Both the position numbers and the translations under genes were made by a program. Of a stretch of 11,752 nt of DNA, positions 6,425-11,752 are shown piece by piece; positions within the stretch are counted from its first letter, which is position 1; every line of letters starts with the position of its first letter. This stretch comes from Treponema sp. (lineage in GTDB: Bacteria; Spirochaetota; Spirochaetia; Treponematales; Breznakiellaceae), in contig JAIRLQ010000225.1 in NCBI GenBank assembly GCA_031259345.1, forward strand, positions 1 to 11,752, read 5' to 3'. The notes beneath the pieces are model-generated. The model had not been told where the DNA came from. It made no database searches and saw nothing but the letters and a program-made list of their open reading frames with translations.

Positions 6425-7093
6425 CTAACCCCACAACTCGTTGAGAGACTTTCCCCGATTCCTGGCGATTGCCTTCGCATCCATCAGTTTCCCAATGCCA
6501 CTAAACGTTGCCTTAACTACATTGTACTGACTTGAAGCGCCGATAGATTTACTCAAAATATCGGTAACACCCCCAACTTCCATGATCGCCCGTACCGGTC
6601 CGCCGGCAATGATCCCTGTCCCCGAACAGGCAGGCTTTAGAATAACCTGAGAGGCTTTGAAGAATCCGGTAATCTCATGGGGAATAGTCCCGTTTTTGAC
6701 GGGTAATTTCACCATGTTCCGCTTTGCCTTATCAATACTTTTTCGAATTGCCTCGGAGACATCATTGGCCTTGCCGAAACCGTAACCCACGTTACCTTTC
6801 CTGTCTCCAATAACGGTAAGCGCAGAGAATGAAAACCTGCGTCCACCTTTAACAACCTTGGCCGTCCGGTTCAATTTTACCAGTTTTTCGACCAATTCCT
6901 TATCGGTAGAATCACGATTTCTGTCCCGATCCCGGCTATCCCGCCGGCCGCGGCCTTCGTACCGCGGCCTGCTGTCGCCGGCGGATTCCACGCCGCCTTT
7001 AATAAGTTCAGCGTTGCCCCTGGCAGAATTATCCGTTGGCAACTGTCCACCTTTGTCAAGCTGCTCAGAATTTTTTTCCAGCGCGTTTTCCAT
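6425..7093 (-). CDS. rpsE: 30S ribosomal protein S5 (uS5) with long N-terminal extension
   Basis: S5 sits at the decoding-side face of the small subunit with S4 and helps set accuracy and mRNA entry. The conserved protein starts at about residue 65 (ELVEKLVKLNRTAKVVKGGR) and runs to the end, through the double-stranded RNA-binding-like domain and the GTGIIAGGPVRAIMEVGGV block. In front are about 64 extra residues, hydrophilic and likely disordered. They finish in an Arg/Asp repeat-like stretch (about 48-61) without counterpart in E. coli S5 (167 residues against 222 here). The start at 7093 is supported by AGGGGG just upstream, so the extension is probably translated. The rplR stop TAG lies within this binding site, leaving only 8 bases between the genes. 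Confidence 0.97.
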   Translation of the reverse strand: MENALEKNSEQLDKGGQLPTDNSARGNAELIKGGVESAGDSRPRYEGRGRRDSRDRDRNRDSTDKELVEKLVKLNRTAKVVKGGRRFSFSALTVIGDRKGNVGYGFGKANDVSEAIRKSIDKAKRNMVKLPVKNGTIPHEITGFFKASQVILKPACSGTGIIAGGPVRAIMEVGGVTDILSKSIGASSQYNVVKATFSGIGKLMDAKAIARNRGKSLNELWG

Positions 7094-7101
7094 CCCGCCC
7101 C

Positions 7102-7464
7102 CTAGAATTGAACCCCGGTTTTCCGGGTTCCATCGGCTAATGCCTTAATAACTCCGTGATACAAATACCCATTCCGGTCAAATACTACCGTTTTTATGTC
7201 TTTTTCCAAAAGCCGTTTCCCCATTATCTCCCCAAGCTGCCCGGCTCCTTCCTTTGTTACTTTGATGCTCCGCAGATCCTTTTCCAGAGTCGAAACAGAC
7301 AGCAAAGTACAACCCCTGGTATCGTCAATAATTTGAACGGACAAAGACCGGTTACTCCGAAAAACAGTCATCCGGGGCCGCTCGGCGGTACCGGATATCC
7401 GTTTACGGATATGAATCTTCCTCTTTAGCCGCTTCCTGTCCTTTTCAACAATTTTTCGCAACAT
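7102..7464 (-). CDS. rplR: 50S ribosomal protein L18 (uL18)
   Basis: L18 brings 5S rRNA into the large subunit with L5. The ATG at 7464 (MLRKIVEKDRKRLKRKIHIR) gives 120 residues, the family norm. An in-frame TTG at 7473 abuts the AGGAG binding site and is rejected, while the ATG stands nine bases from it. Family features seen are the basic N-terminus, RISGTAERPRMTVFRSNRSL, VVFDRNGYLYHGVIKALADG and the end TRKTGVQF. It follows a 67-base gap after rplF that contains a candidate promoter and a hairpin. Confidence 0.97.
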   Translation of the reverse strand: MLRKIVEKDRKRLKRKIHIRKRISGTAERPRMTVFRSNRSLSVQIIDDTRGCTLLSVSTLEKDLRSIKVTKEGAGQLGEIMGKRLLEKDIKTVVFDRNGYLYHGVIKALADGTRKTGVQF

Positions 7465-7500
7465 CCCTATCAACTCCTATAGAGAAACCACCACGAGACT

Positions 7501-7515
7501 TTTCCCGAAGGGAAA
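7501..7515 (-). other. 6-bp hairpin in the rplF-rplR gap
   Basis: TTTCCC (7515-7510) and GGGAAA (7506-7501) form a perfect 6-bp stem with a three-base loop on the transcribed strand. A GGGA just upstream (partly outside the stem) can pair instead with the TCCC arm, so two folds compete. No T run follows, so it is not a terminator. It would lie close to the 5' end of a transcript from the candidate promoter at 7526-7554. Confidence 0.4.
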
Positions 7516-7525
7516 TCCCATGGCA

Positions 7526-7554
7526 ATTTTATCATTTGACCCCGGACTTGCCGA
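7526..7554 (-). promoter_or_regulatory. Candidate extended -10 promoter before rplR
   Basis: Minus strand: TAAAAT (7531-7526) is preceded by TGA, giving the extended -10 form TGnTAAAAT. The TGA is the rplF stop codon. TCGGCA (7554-7549), four of six matches to a -35 box, lies 17 bases upstream. Transcription would begin near 7519-7521, ahead of rplR. The -35 match is weak and part of it is coding sequence, so this may be chance. Confidence 0.35.
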
Positions 7555-8071
7555 CTTTCCGCCGGATCTGCTCATTCTCATACTTAACGCCTTTACCTTT
7601 ATACGGCTCGGGAAGGCGGAGTTTCCGGATTTGCGCAGCAAATTCACCAACCTGCTGCTTGTCAATTCCGTTTACAACAACTTTACCCTGGACATCAGCG
7701 GTAACACTAATACCATCCGGAATACCAACATACACGTCTGATGAATAACCAAGGCTCATACTAAGAACATTGCCCTGGACCTCCGCCCGGTACCCAACCC
7801 CGGTAATTACAAGGGTCTTGCTGAATCCCGCGGAAACCCCAATGACCATGTTGTTAAGCAGATTCCGGTAAAGTCCGTGGTAGGCCACGGTTTGCTTTTC
7901 ATTGTTCAAACGGCCCACCACAATTTCTTCACCCTTATCTTCAAAAGTAACAACGGGGTGATATTTTTGCGAAAGTTTCCCCCTGGGGCCTTCCACGGTC
8001 ATAATTTCATCACGAAAACTGACCTTGACTCCTCCGGGAACTTTGACCGGTATTTTCCCAATACGCGACAT
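7532..8071 (-). CDS. rplF: 50S ribosomal protein L6 (uL6)
   Basis: L6 lies beside the factor-binding site of the large subunit near the sarcin-ricin loop. The 179-residue length is standard. It has the duplicated L6 fold: MSRIGKIPVKVPGGVKV and VEGPRGKLS in the first half, then the linker with TGVGYRAEVQGNVLSMSLGY, and the signature RLPEPYKGKGVKYENEQIRRK near the C-terminus. The ATG at 8071 follows AAGGGGCGG, 10 bases after the rpsH stop. Its TGA stop doubles as part of a possible extended -10 element for rplR. Confidence 0.98.
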   Translation of the reverse strand: MSRIGKIPVKVPGGVKVSFRDEIMTVEGPRGKLSQKYHPVVTFEDKGEEIVVGRLNNEKQTVAYHGLYRNLLNNMVIGVSAGFSKTLVITGVGYRAEVQGNVLSMSLGYSSDVYVGIPDGISVTADVQGKVVVNGIDKQQVGEFAAQIRKLRLPEPYKGKGVKYENEQIRRKVGKSGVK

Positions 8072-8081
8072 GATCCGCCCC

Positions 8082-8480
8082 TTACCAAACAGTACAGATA
8101 ATCTCGCCGCCTACTTTTTTCTCGGCGGCCTTTCTGCCGGTTGTTACCCCCATTGATGTAGAAACAATAAGGGTACCATAACCGTTGTAAACCCTGGGCA
8201 TGTTTTTATACCCCATATATACACGACGTCCCGGCTTGGAAACTTTTTCAATGCCGTGAATAATCGGGGCCGTTTGATCATCGTATTTCAAAAATACCCT
8301 GATTACATTTGCCCCCTCCTGACTCGCCTTCTTGAAGTTCTTGATATACCCTTCTGTTTTCAGAATCTTGACAATTTCAAGCTTAAGCTTGGAGGTGGGG
8401 ATATCAACCTTTTCGTGCTTTGCCATTCCGGCATTCCGGATTTTAGTCAGCATGTCCGCAACAGGATCAGAAACGCTCAT
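8082..8480 (-). CDS. rpsH: 30S ribosomal protein S8 (uS8)
   Basis: S8 binds 16S rRNA helix 21 in the central domain and, in E. coli, represses the spc operon by binding mRNA at rplE. The 132-residue protein has SVSDPVADMLTKIRNAG at the N-terminus, KPGRRVY and the C-terminal block GTLIVSTSMGVTTGRKAAEK followed by VGGEIICTVW. The ATG at 8480 follows GGAG with a seven-base spacer. I saw no clear S8-binding-site mimic in the mRNA near rplE, though I could only inspect it by eye. Confidence 0.98.
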   Translation of the reverse strand: MSVSDPVADMLTKIRNAGMAKHEKVDIPTSKLKLEIVKILKTEGYIKNFKKASQEGANVIRVFLKYDDQTAPIIHGIEKVSKPGRRVYMGYKNMPRVYNGYGTLIVSTSMGVTTGRKAAEKKVGGEIICTVW

Positions 8481-8495
8481 CCTTGTTCTCCTGCC

Positions 8496-8681
8496 TTACC
8501 AGCTTGATTTAGTGACGCCGGGAATAAGTCCTTCGCTTGCCAATTTACGAAAGCAAAGACGGCACATTTCATACTTCCGCAGGTATCCCCGGGCCCTTCC
8601 GCATATTCTGCAGCGGTTCACTCTTCTGGTCTTATATTTGGGCGTCCGCAACGCCTTAATGATCATCGCTTTTCTTGCCAT
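8496..8681 (-). CDS. rpsN: 30S ribosomal protein S14, zinc-binding type Z (uS14)
   Basis: A short S14 of 61 residues (the zinc-free form has about 100), needed for assembly of the small-subunit head. C24, C27, C40 and C43 form the zinc site in RCRICGRARGYLRKYEMC and RLCFRKLA; the C-terminus GLIPGVTKSSW is the family signature. The ATG at 8681 follows AGGAGG with a four-base spacer, and the rplE stop is eight bases upstream. The gene is also written rpsZ for this type. It sits in the normal place between rplE and rpsH. Confidence 0.98.
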   Translation of the reverse strand: MARKAMIIKALRTPKYKTRRVNRCRICGRARGYLRKYEMCRLCFRKLASEGLIPGVTKSSW

Positions 8682-8689
8682 GGTACCTC

Positions 8690-9241
8690 CTACCTCCGGA
8701 AGGGCATGCCGAACTTACCGAGGAAAGCCTTTGCCTCCGCATCGGTTCTCGCGGTTGTTACAATAACAATGTTAAGCCCGGCAACCCGCTCAATTTTATC
8801 AAAATCGATTTCTGGAAAAATTATCTGCTCCGTAATACCCAGTGAATAATTTCCGTGGCCATCAAAGGCATTCTGGTTGATCCCCCTGAAGTCCTTAACC
8901 CGCGGAAGAGCCACATTTACCAGCCGATCCAAAAATTCGTACATCATGGCGCCCCGGAGGGTTACTTTTGCCCCAATTTCCTGACCGGTTCGTATCTTGA
9001 AATTTGCAATACTCTTTCGGGCCTTGGTCTTAACGGCCTGTTGACCGGTAATCAGAGTAAGATCATTAATGGCGGCATCAAGAATCTTTTTGTTTTGCAG
9101 GGCTTCCCCCACACCCATGCTTACCACAATTTTTACCAGCCTGGGTATTTGCATGGGGGAGGTGTAGCTGAACTCTTTGAAAAGTTCACCTGCTATCTGC
9201 TCCCGGTAAATTTTCTTAAGCCTTGGTTCATAGTTGACCAT
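8690..9241 (-). CDS. rplE: 50S ribosomal protein L5 (uL5)
   Basis: L5 binds 5S rRNA and contacts the P-site tRNA and the small-subunit head. I place the start at 9241 (MVNYEPRLKKIYREQIAGEL, 183 residues, normal length). An upstream in-frame start at 9259 lies inside rplX and adds six unrelated residues. The chosen ATG shares its A with the TAA stop of rplX (TAATG), and GGAGAGG stands about seven bases upstream. Family features are PRLVKIVVSMGVGEA, the KARKSIANFKIRTGQEIGAK block, and RVKDFRGI with GHGNYSLGITEQIIFPEIDF. Confidence 0.97.
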   Translation of the reverse strand: MVNYEPRLKKIYREQIAGELFKEFSYTSPMQIPRLVKIVVSMGVGEALQNKKILDAAINDLTLITGQQAVKTKARKSIANFKIRTGQEIGAKVTLRGAMMYEFLDRLVNVALPRVKDFRGINQNAFDGHGNYSLGITEQIIFPEIDFDKIERVAGLNIVIVTTARTDAEAKAFLGKFGMPFRR

Positions 9242-9582
9242 TACAGAACCTCTCCACATTTTTTACAAATCCGGGTTTTGCCTGTTTTCCCTTCCGGATC
9301 CTGTTCCAGTTTGTACCCAATCCGGGCCGGGCCGCACTTCTTGCATACAATCATTGCATTGGAGCTATGGATTGCAGCTTCAATCTCCACGATACCCCCC
9401 CGGTCCTGCTGATTCCGGCGTTTTCGCGCTTTTTTGACGATATTTATACCTTCCACAACGATCCGGTCCTTGTCACGGAGGATTTTTAATATCCGCCCCC
9501 GTTTTCCCTTGTCCTTGCCGGCAATTACCTGGACGATATCTTCTTTTTTCAGTTTGAATTTATGTATTGCTTGGGCCATCAT
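9241..9582 (-). CDS. rplX: 50S ribosomal protein L24 (uL24), with zinc-ribbon cysteines
   Basis: L24 is an early 23S rRNA binder near the exit tunnel. The N-terminal half is a KOW-motif domain (about 14-40, VQVIAGKDKGKRGRILKI). Two CxxC pairs follow, C80/C83 and C106/C109, a zinc-ribbon-like end also found in other bacterial L24 proteins but absent in E. coli. The protein is 113 residues if it starts at 9582. Two ATG codons are adjacent (9582 and 9579), and the second lies a better six bases from AGGAG, so the true start may be 9579. The stop TAA shares a base with the rplE start. Confidence 0.96.
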   Translation of the reverse strand: MMAQAIHKFKLKKEDIVQVIAGKDKGKRGRILKILRDKDRIVVEGINIVKKARKRRNQQDRGGIVEIEAAIHSSNAMIVCKKCGPARIGYKLEQDPEGKTGKTRICKKCGEVL

Positions 9583-9588
9583 AAACTC

Positions 9589-9960
9589 CTATAGTACCTC
9601 GGGAGCAAGGGATACGATTTTCATAAATTCGCCCTTTTCCCGCAATTCCCGGGCGACCGGCCCGAAAATACGTTTCCCCTTGGGATTAAGCACCGCGTCA
9701 ACAACAACACAGGCATTGTCATCAAACCGGATATATGTACCGTCGGACCGGCGGTACTCTTTATGCGTACGTACCACCACTGCCTTTTCGACAGAACCCT
9801 TCTTGATCGCAGATGTGGGAAGGGCATCCTTTACCGCCACTACGATAATATCTCCAATCCCGGCATATTTTCTCTTTGAACCGCCCAGGACTTTGATGCA
9901 CTGGACAGTTTTGGCCCCTGAATTGTCTGCCACATTCAGGAACGTTTCCACCTGAACCAT
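9589..9960 (-). CDS. rplN: 50S ribosomal protein L14 (uL14)
   Basis: L14 lies on the intersubunit face of the large subunit and takes part in bridge B8; it is also the target of the silencing factor RsfS. The 123-residue protein shows NVADNSGAKTVQCIKVLGGS, YAGIGDIIVVAVKDALP, VVVRTHKEYRRSDGTYIRFD and NPKGKRIFGPVARELREKG, all family signatures. The start at 9960 follows a G-rich stretch (GGGGAGCGGG). It is the first gene of the classic spc block, but only 20 bases separate it from rpsQ and no promoter is visible there. Confidence 0.98.
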   Translation of the reverse strand: MVQVETFLNVADNSGAKTVQCIKVLGGSKRKYAGIGDIIVVAVKDALPTSAIKKGSVEKAVVVRTHKEYRRSDGTYIRFDDNACVVVDAVLNPKGKRIFGPVARELREKGEFMKIVSLAPEVL

Positions 9961-9980
9961 TTTTTCCCGCTCCCCGTAAC

Positions 9981-10241
9981 CTATTTTGCCCGCTCAATAA
10001 TTTCCGCGAGTTTCCAGCATTTTTCCTTGCTGATGGGCCGACATTCCACAACCCTGACCCGATCTCCAATTTTCGCATCGTTGGTCTGGTCGTGGGCCTT
10101 AAGTTTTTTGATCCGCCGCACATACTTTTTGTACAAAGGATGCAGGGTGGTGGTTTCAACAGCAACCACAATGGTTTTATCCATTTTGTCGCTTTTCACG
10201 ACCCCTACAAATTCTTTTTTGGTCTTAACCATGACTGCCAT
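9981..10241 (-). CDS. rpsQ: 30S ribosomal protein S17 (uS17)
   Basis: S17 is a primary 16S rRNA binder in the 5' domain with an OB fold. The 86-residue protein shows GVVKSDKMDKTIVVAVET, HPLYKKYVRRIKKLKAHDQ, and GDRVRVVECRPISKEKCWKL, a standard pattern. The ATG at 10241 overlaps the rpmC stop by one base (TAATG), with GGAGG upstream inside rpmC, so translation is probably coupled. It ends the S10 block. Confidence 0.98.
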   Translation of the reverse strand: MAVMVKTKKEFVGVVKSDKMDKTIVVAVETTTLHPLYKKYVRRIKKLKAHDQTNDAKIGDRVRVVECRPISKEKCWKLAEIIERAK

Positions 10242-10468
10242 TATTTCGCCTCCGCCGACGGCGTGTTCACCTGAGTCTGCGCGGTAATTTCGTGCTGACG
10301 GACCAGGGTGTTAAGCCGCGCAATCTGCCGCCGCATGGTACGCTTTTGCAGGGGATTATCCACATGGCCTATGACCATTTGAAACCGGAATTCCATATAC
10401 TTCCGGTTAAGTTCATCCCGCTTTGCCCTGAGTTCGGGAAAACTCAGGTTCTTTAATGAATTCTTCAT
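10241..10468 (-). CDS. rpmC: 50S ribosomal protein L29 (uL29)
   Basis: L29 sits at the exit tunnel and helps dock the signal recognition particle and trigger factor. The core FPELRAKRDELNRKYMEFRF and the QKRTMRRQIARLNTL block form the usual two-helix hairpin. A short polar tail follows. I prefer the ATG at 10468 (MKNSLKNLSFPEL, 75 residues) because GGGG stands nine bases upstream. An in-frame GTG at 10474 would add two residues but sits only three bases from the same G run. The stop overlaps rpsQ by one base. Confidence 0.95.
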   Translation of the reverse strand: MKNSLKNLSFPELRAKRDELNRKYMEFRFQMVIGHVDNPLQKRTMRRQIARLNTLVRQHEITAQTQVNTPSAEAK

Positions 10469-10498
10469 CTTCACCGTCCCCTTTCAGTACACTCGCCC

Positions 10499-10924
10499 TT
10501 AATTACCCAGTTCCATATCGGAACGGGCTACAAATTTGGTCTTAATCGGAAGTTTGGCCCCCGCAAGCGTCATCGCCTCTTCCGCGATTGTCTTTTCAAT
10601 TCCACCCAGTTCAAACATTACCGTTCCGGGTTTGACTACTGCGACCCAATACTCCGGGGCGCCTTTACCCTTGCCCATGCGGGTCTCCGCAGGTTTCTTG
10701 GAATAAGGTTTATCGGGGTAGATCCGTATCCAAATTTTACCACCACGTTTGACATGGCGGTTCAAGGCAATACGAGCCGCCTCGATCTGACGGTTGGTGA
10801 TCCACATGCGATCCATTGCCACAAGGGCAAAATCTCCAAAGGCCACTTTATTCCCACGGGTAGCGTTCCCCGGCATATTACCGCGCTGTACTTTGCGGTG
10901 TTTTACACGTTTCGGGCTCAGCAT
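10499..10924 (-). CDS. rplP: 50S ribosomal protein L16 (uL16)
   Basis: L16 binds near the A-site tRNA elbow and peptidyl transferase centre and is among the last proteins to join the large subunit. The 141-residue protein has MLSPKRVKHRKVQRGNMPG, MWITNRQIEAARIALNRHVK, the KPYSKKPAETRMGKGKGAPE loop that reaches the active centre, and GTVMFELGGI. The ATG at 10924 is two bases after the rpsC stop, with GAGGAG six bases upstream inside rpsC. rpmC follows after 30 bases. Confidence 0.98.
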   Translation of the reverse strand: MLSPKRVKHRKVQRGNMPGNATRGNKVAFGDFALVAMDRMWITNRQIEAARIALNRHVKRGGKIWIRIYPDKPYSKKPAETRMGKGKGAPEYWVAVVKPGTVMFELGGIEKTIAEEAMTLAGAKLPIKTKFVARSDMELGN

Positions 10925-10926
10925 GG

Positions 10927-11637
10927 TTAACTCCTCGCTCCAATACCCACGCGGTCACGGCGCTTGCGTACCAGGGCGCCGGCATCTTCTTTTTGCTCTT
11001 TGCCATATTTCATGCCGTTGTAGATCCAAACTTTAACTCCGATAGAGCCAAATGTAGTATGCGCTTCGGCAAAACCATACTCGATATCGGCCCGCAAGGT
11101 GTGTAGCGGAATCCGCCCTTCTTTGGACTCTTCAGTCCGGGACATTTCCGCTCCCCCAAGCCGTCCTGAAAGTCTTACCTTAACGCCCTGGGCATTTCCC
11201 TTTTTGATGGCATTGGTAATAGCCTGTTTCATGGTCCGCCTGAAACTGGAACGGGCCAAAAGCTGGCGGGCGATGTTTTGCGCGACAATTTGGGCATTGT
11301 TGTCCGCATTCCGCACTTCTTTGATCTTTATCTGGATTTTTTTGGCTACATGCTTTTGCAGTTCCGAGCCGATTTTTTCGATATTGGCGCCCTTGACCCC
11401 GATAATAACCCCAGGCCGGGCCGTATGGATCGTAATGGTGATCCGCTGGGGATGCCGGATAATTTCCAGTTCCGCAATGTCCGCACCTTTGCTTTCGGGC
11501 ATCCCCATAATGAGGGCCCGAAGTTTAATATCTTCATGAAGGGTATCGGCATACTCTTTGGGATCGGCATACCACCGGGAACCCCAGGTTCTGTTGATTC
11601 CGAGCCGTAAACCGGTCGGGTTTACTTTTTGTCCCAC
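10927..11637 (-). CDS. rpsC: 30S ribosomal protein S3 (uS3), GTG start
   Basis: S3 forms part of the mRNA entry channel and helicase of the small subunit. The 236-residue protein starts GQKVNPTGLRLGINRTWGS after a GTG codon at 11637 (minus strand GTGGGACAAAAA), with CAGGGA as ribosome binding site 13 bases or less upstream. The type II KH domain is seen at about 60-110 with VIIGVKGANIEKI. The C-terminal domain contains GRLGGAEMSRTE, GRIPLHTLRADIEYGFAEA and GSIGVKVWIYNG. It lies 13 bases after rplV. Confidence 0.98.
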   Translation of the reverse strand: MGQKVNPTGLRLGINRTWGSRWYADPKEYADTLHEDIKLRALIMGMPESKGADIAELEIIRHPQRITITIHTARPGVIIGVKGANIEKIGSELQKHVAKKIQIKIKEVRNADNNAQIVAQNIARQLLARSSFRRTMKQAITNAIKKGNAQGVKVRLSGRLGGAEMSRTEESKEGRIPLHTLRADIEYGFAEAHTTFGSIGVKVWIYNGMKYGKEQKEDAGALVRKRRDRVGIGARS

Positions 11638-11650
11638 TTATTCCCTGCCT

Positions 11651-11752
11651 TTAACGCGAAGCCTTGGCCTTCGCGGTCTCATCCACTACCACGGTAATGT
11701 GGCACATCCTTTTAAGGAGCATATCGGCCCGGCCCCTGGCGCGAAACCAAAC
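11651..11752 (-). CDS. rplV: 50S ribosomal protein L22 (uL22), C-terminal part only
   Basis: Only the last 33 codons are in the window; the gene continues past base 11752. The visible protein begins VWFRARGRADMLLKRMCHIT and continues VVVDE, matching the C-terminal pattern of L22 (arginine-rich loop followed by the H-I-T-V-V-V strand). A short basic tail with Lys, Ala and Ser ends at the TAA at 11651. L22 lines the narrowest part of the exit tunnel. The position directly before rpsC is the conserved S10-operon order, which supports the call. Confidence 0.93.
   Translation of the reverse strand, partial: VWFRARGRADMLLKRMCHITVVVDETAKAKASR

Noticed and set aside
6421..6480. Longer start for rpmD adding 20 residues
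   Set aside because: The extra residues are the out-of-frame reading of the rpsE 3' end; L30 proteins begin at the MAQKIRI position.
7477..7521. Fourteen-codon minus-strand frame (MGFPFGKSLVVVSL) in the rplF-rplR gap, ending just before the rplR binding site
   Set aside because: No ribosome binding site precedes it and it is too short to judge; a leader peptide cannot be excluded, but conservation data would be needed.
9241..9259. Longer start for rplE adding MWRGSV
   Set aside because: It lies inside rplX, lacks good spacing from a binding site, and gives residues unlike L5; the TAATG start at 9241 has GGAGAGG correctly placed.
1..11752. CRISPR arrays, insertion sequences, tRNA or rRNA genes, phage genes
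   Set aside because: No direct repeat arrays, terminal inverted repeats with a transposase, or cloverleaf-like sequence were seen; the window is almost fully occupied by core genes.

Overview
The window is the 3' two-thirds of a bacterial S10-spc-alpha ribosomal protein supercluster, read on the minus strand from right to left. At its left edge it meets the 3' part of an unrelated capA-like gene on the plus strand. The alpha subunit of RNA polymerase, the long S5 with an Arg/Asp-rich N-terminus, the Lys-rich L17 tail and a base composition near 50% GC (estimated by eye) all point to a spirochaete, most likely a Treponema relative such as those of termite guts. That assignment is from recognition of protein sequences, not from a search.

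Layout, right to left in the direction of transcription: end of rplV (L22), rpsC, rplP, rpmC, rpsQ (the end of the S10 block); rplN, rplX, rplE, rpsN (zinc type), rpsH, rplF, rplR, rpsE, rpmD, rplO, secY (the spc block); then a 124-base gap; then rpmJ, rpsM, rpsK, rpsD, rpoA, rplQ (the alpha block). A 62-residue, very basic zinc-ribbon protein of unknown function ends the run. That gene ends tail-to-tail on capA with a 10-base overlap. adk, map and infA, which many bacteria carry between secY and rpmJ, are absent. In total there are 23 genes on the minus strand and one on the plus strand, with almost no non-coding DNA. Two adjacent pairs share a TAATG stop/start, and rpoA and rplQ overlap by 11 bases.

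The only gaps above 50 bases are secY-rpmJ (124), rplF-rplR (67) and rpsM-rpsK (64), and each holds something. The secY-rpmJ gap has a near-consensus sigma-70 type promoter (TTGACG, 17 bases, TTTAAT). It is followed at once by a chain of overlapping perfect palindromes that would form the very 5' end of the alpha-operon mRNA. This is a good candidate for an autoregulatory r-protein leader. The rplF-rplR gap has a weaker promoter candidate (extended -10 built on the rplF stop codon) and a 6-bp hairpin. The rpsM-rpsK gap has a hairpin just before the rpsK ribosome binding site.

The genes supply structural parts of both ribosomal subunits, the SecY channel for membrane insertion and secretion, and RNA polymerase alpha, so their joint output would track growth rate. 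The least explained items are the terminal zinc-ribbon gene and the palindromic leader.
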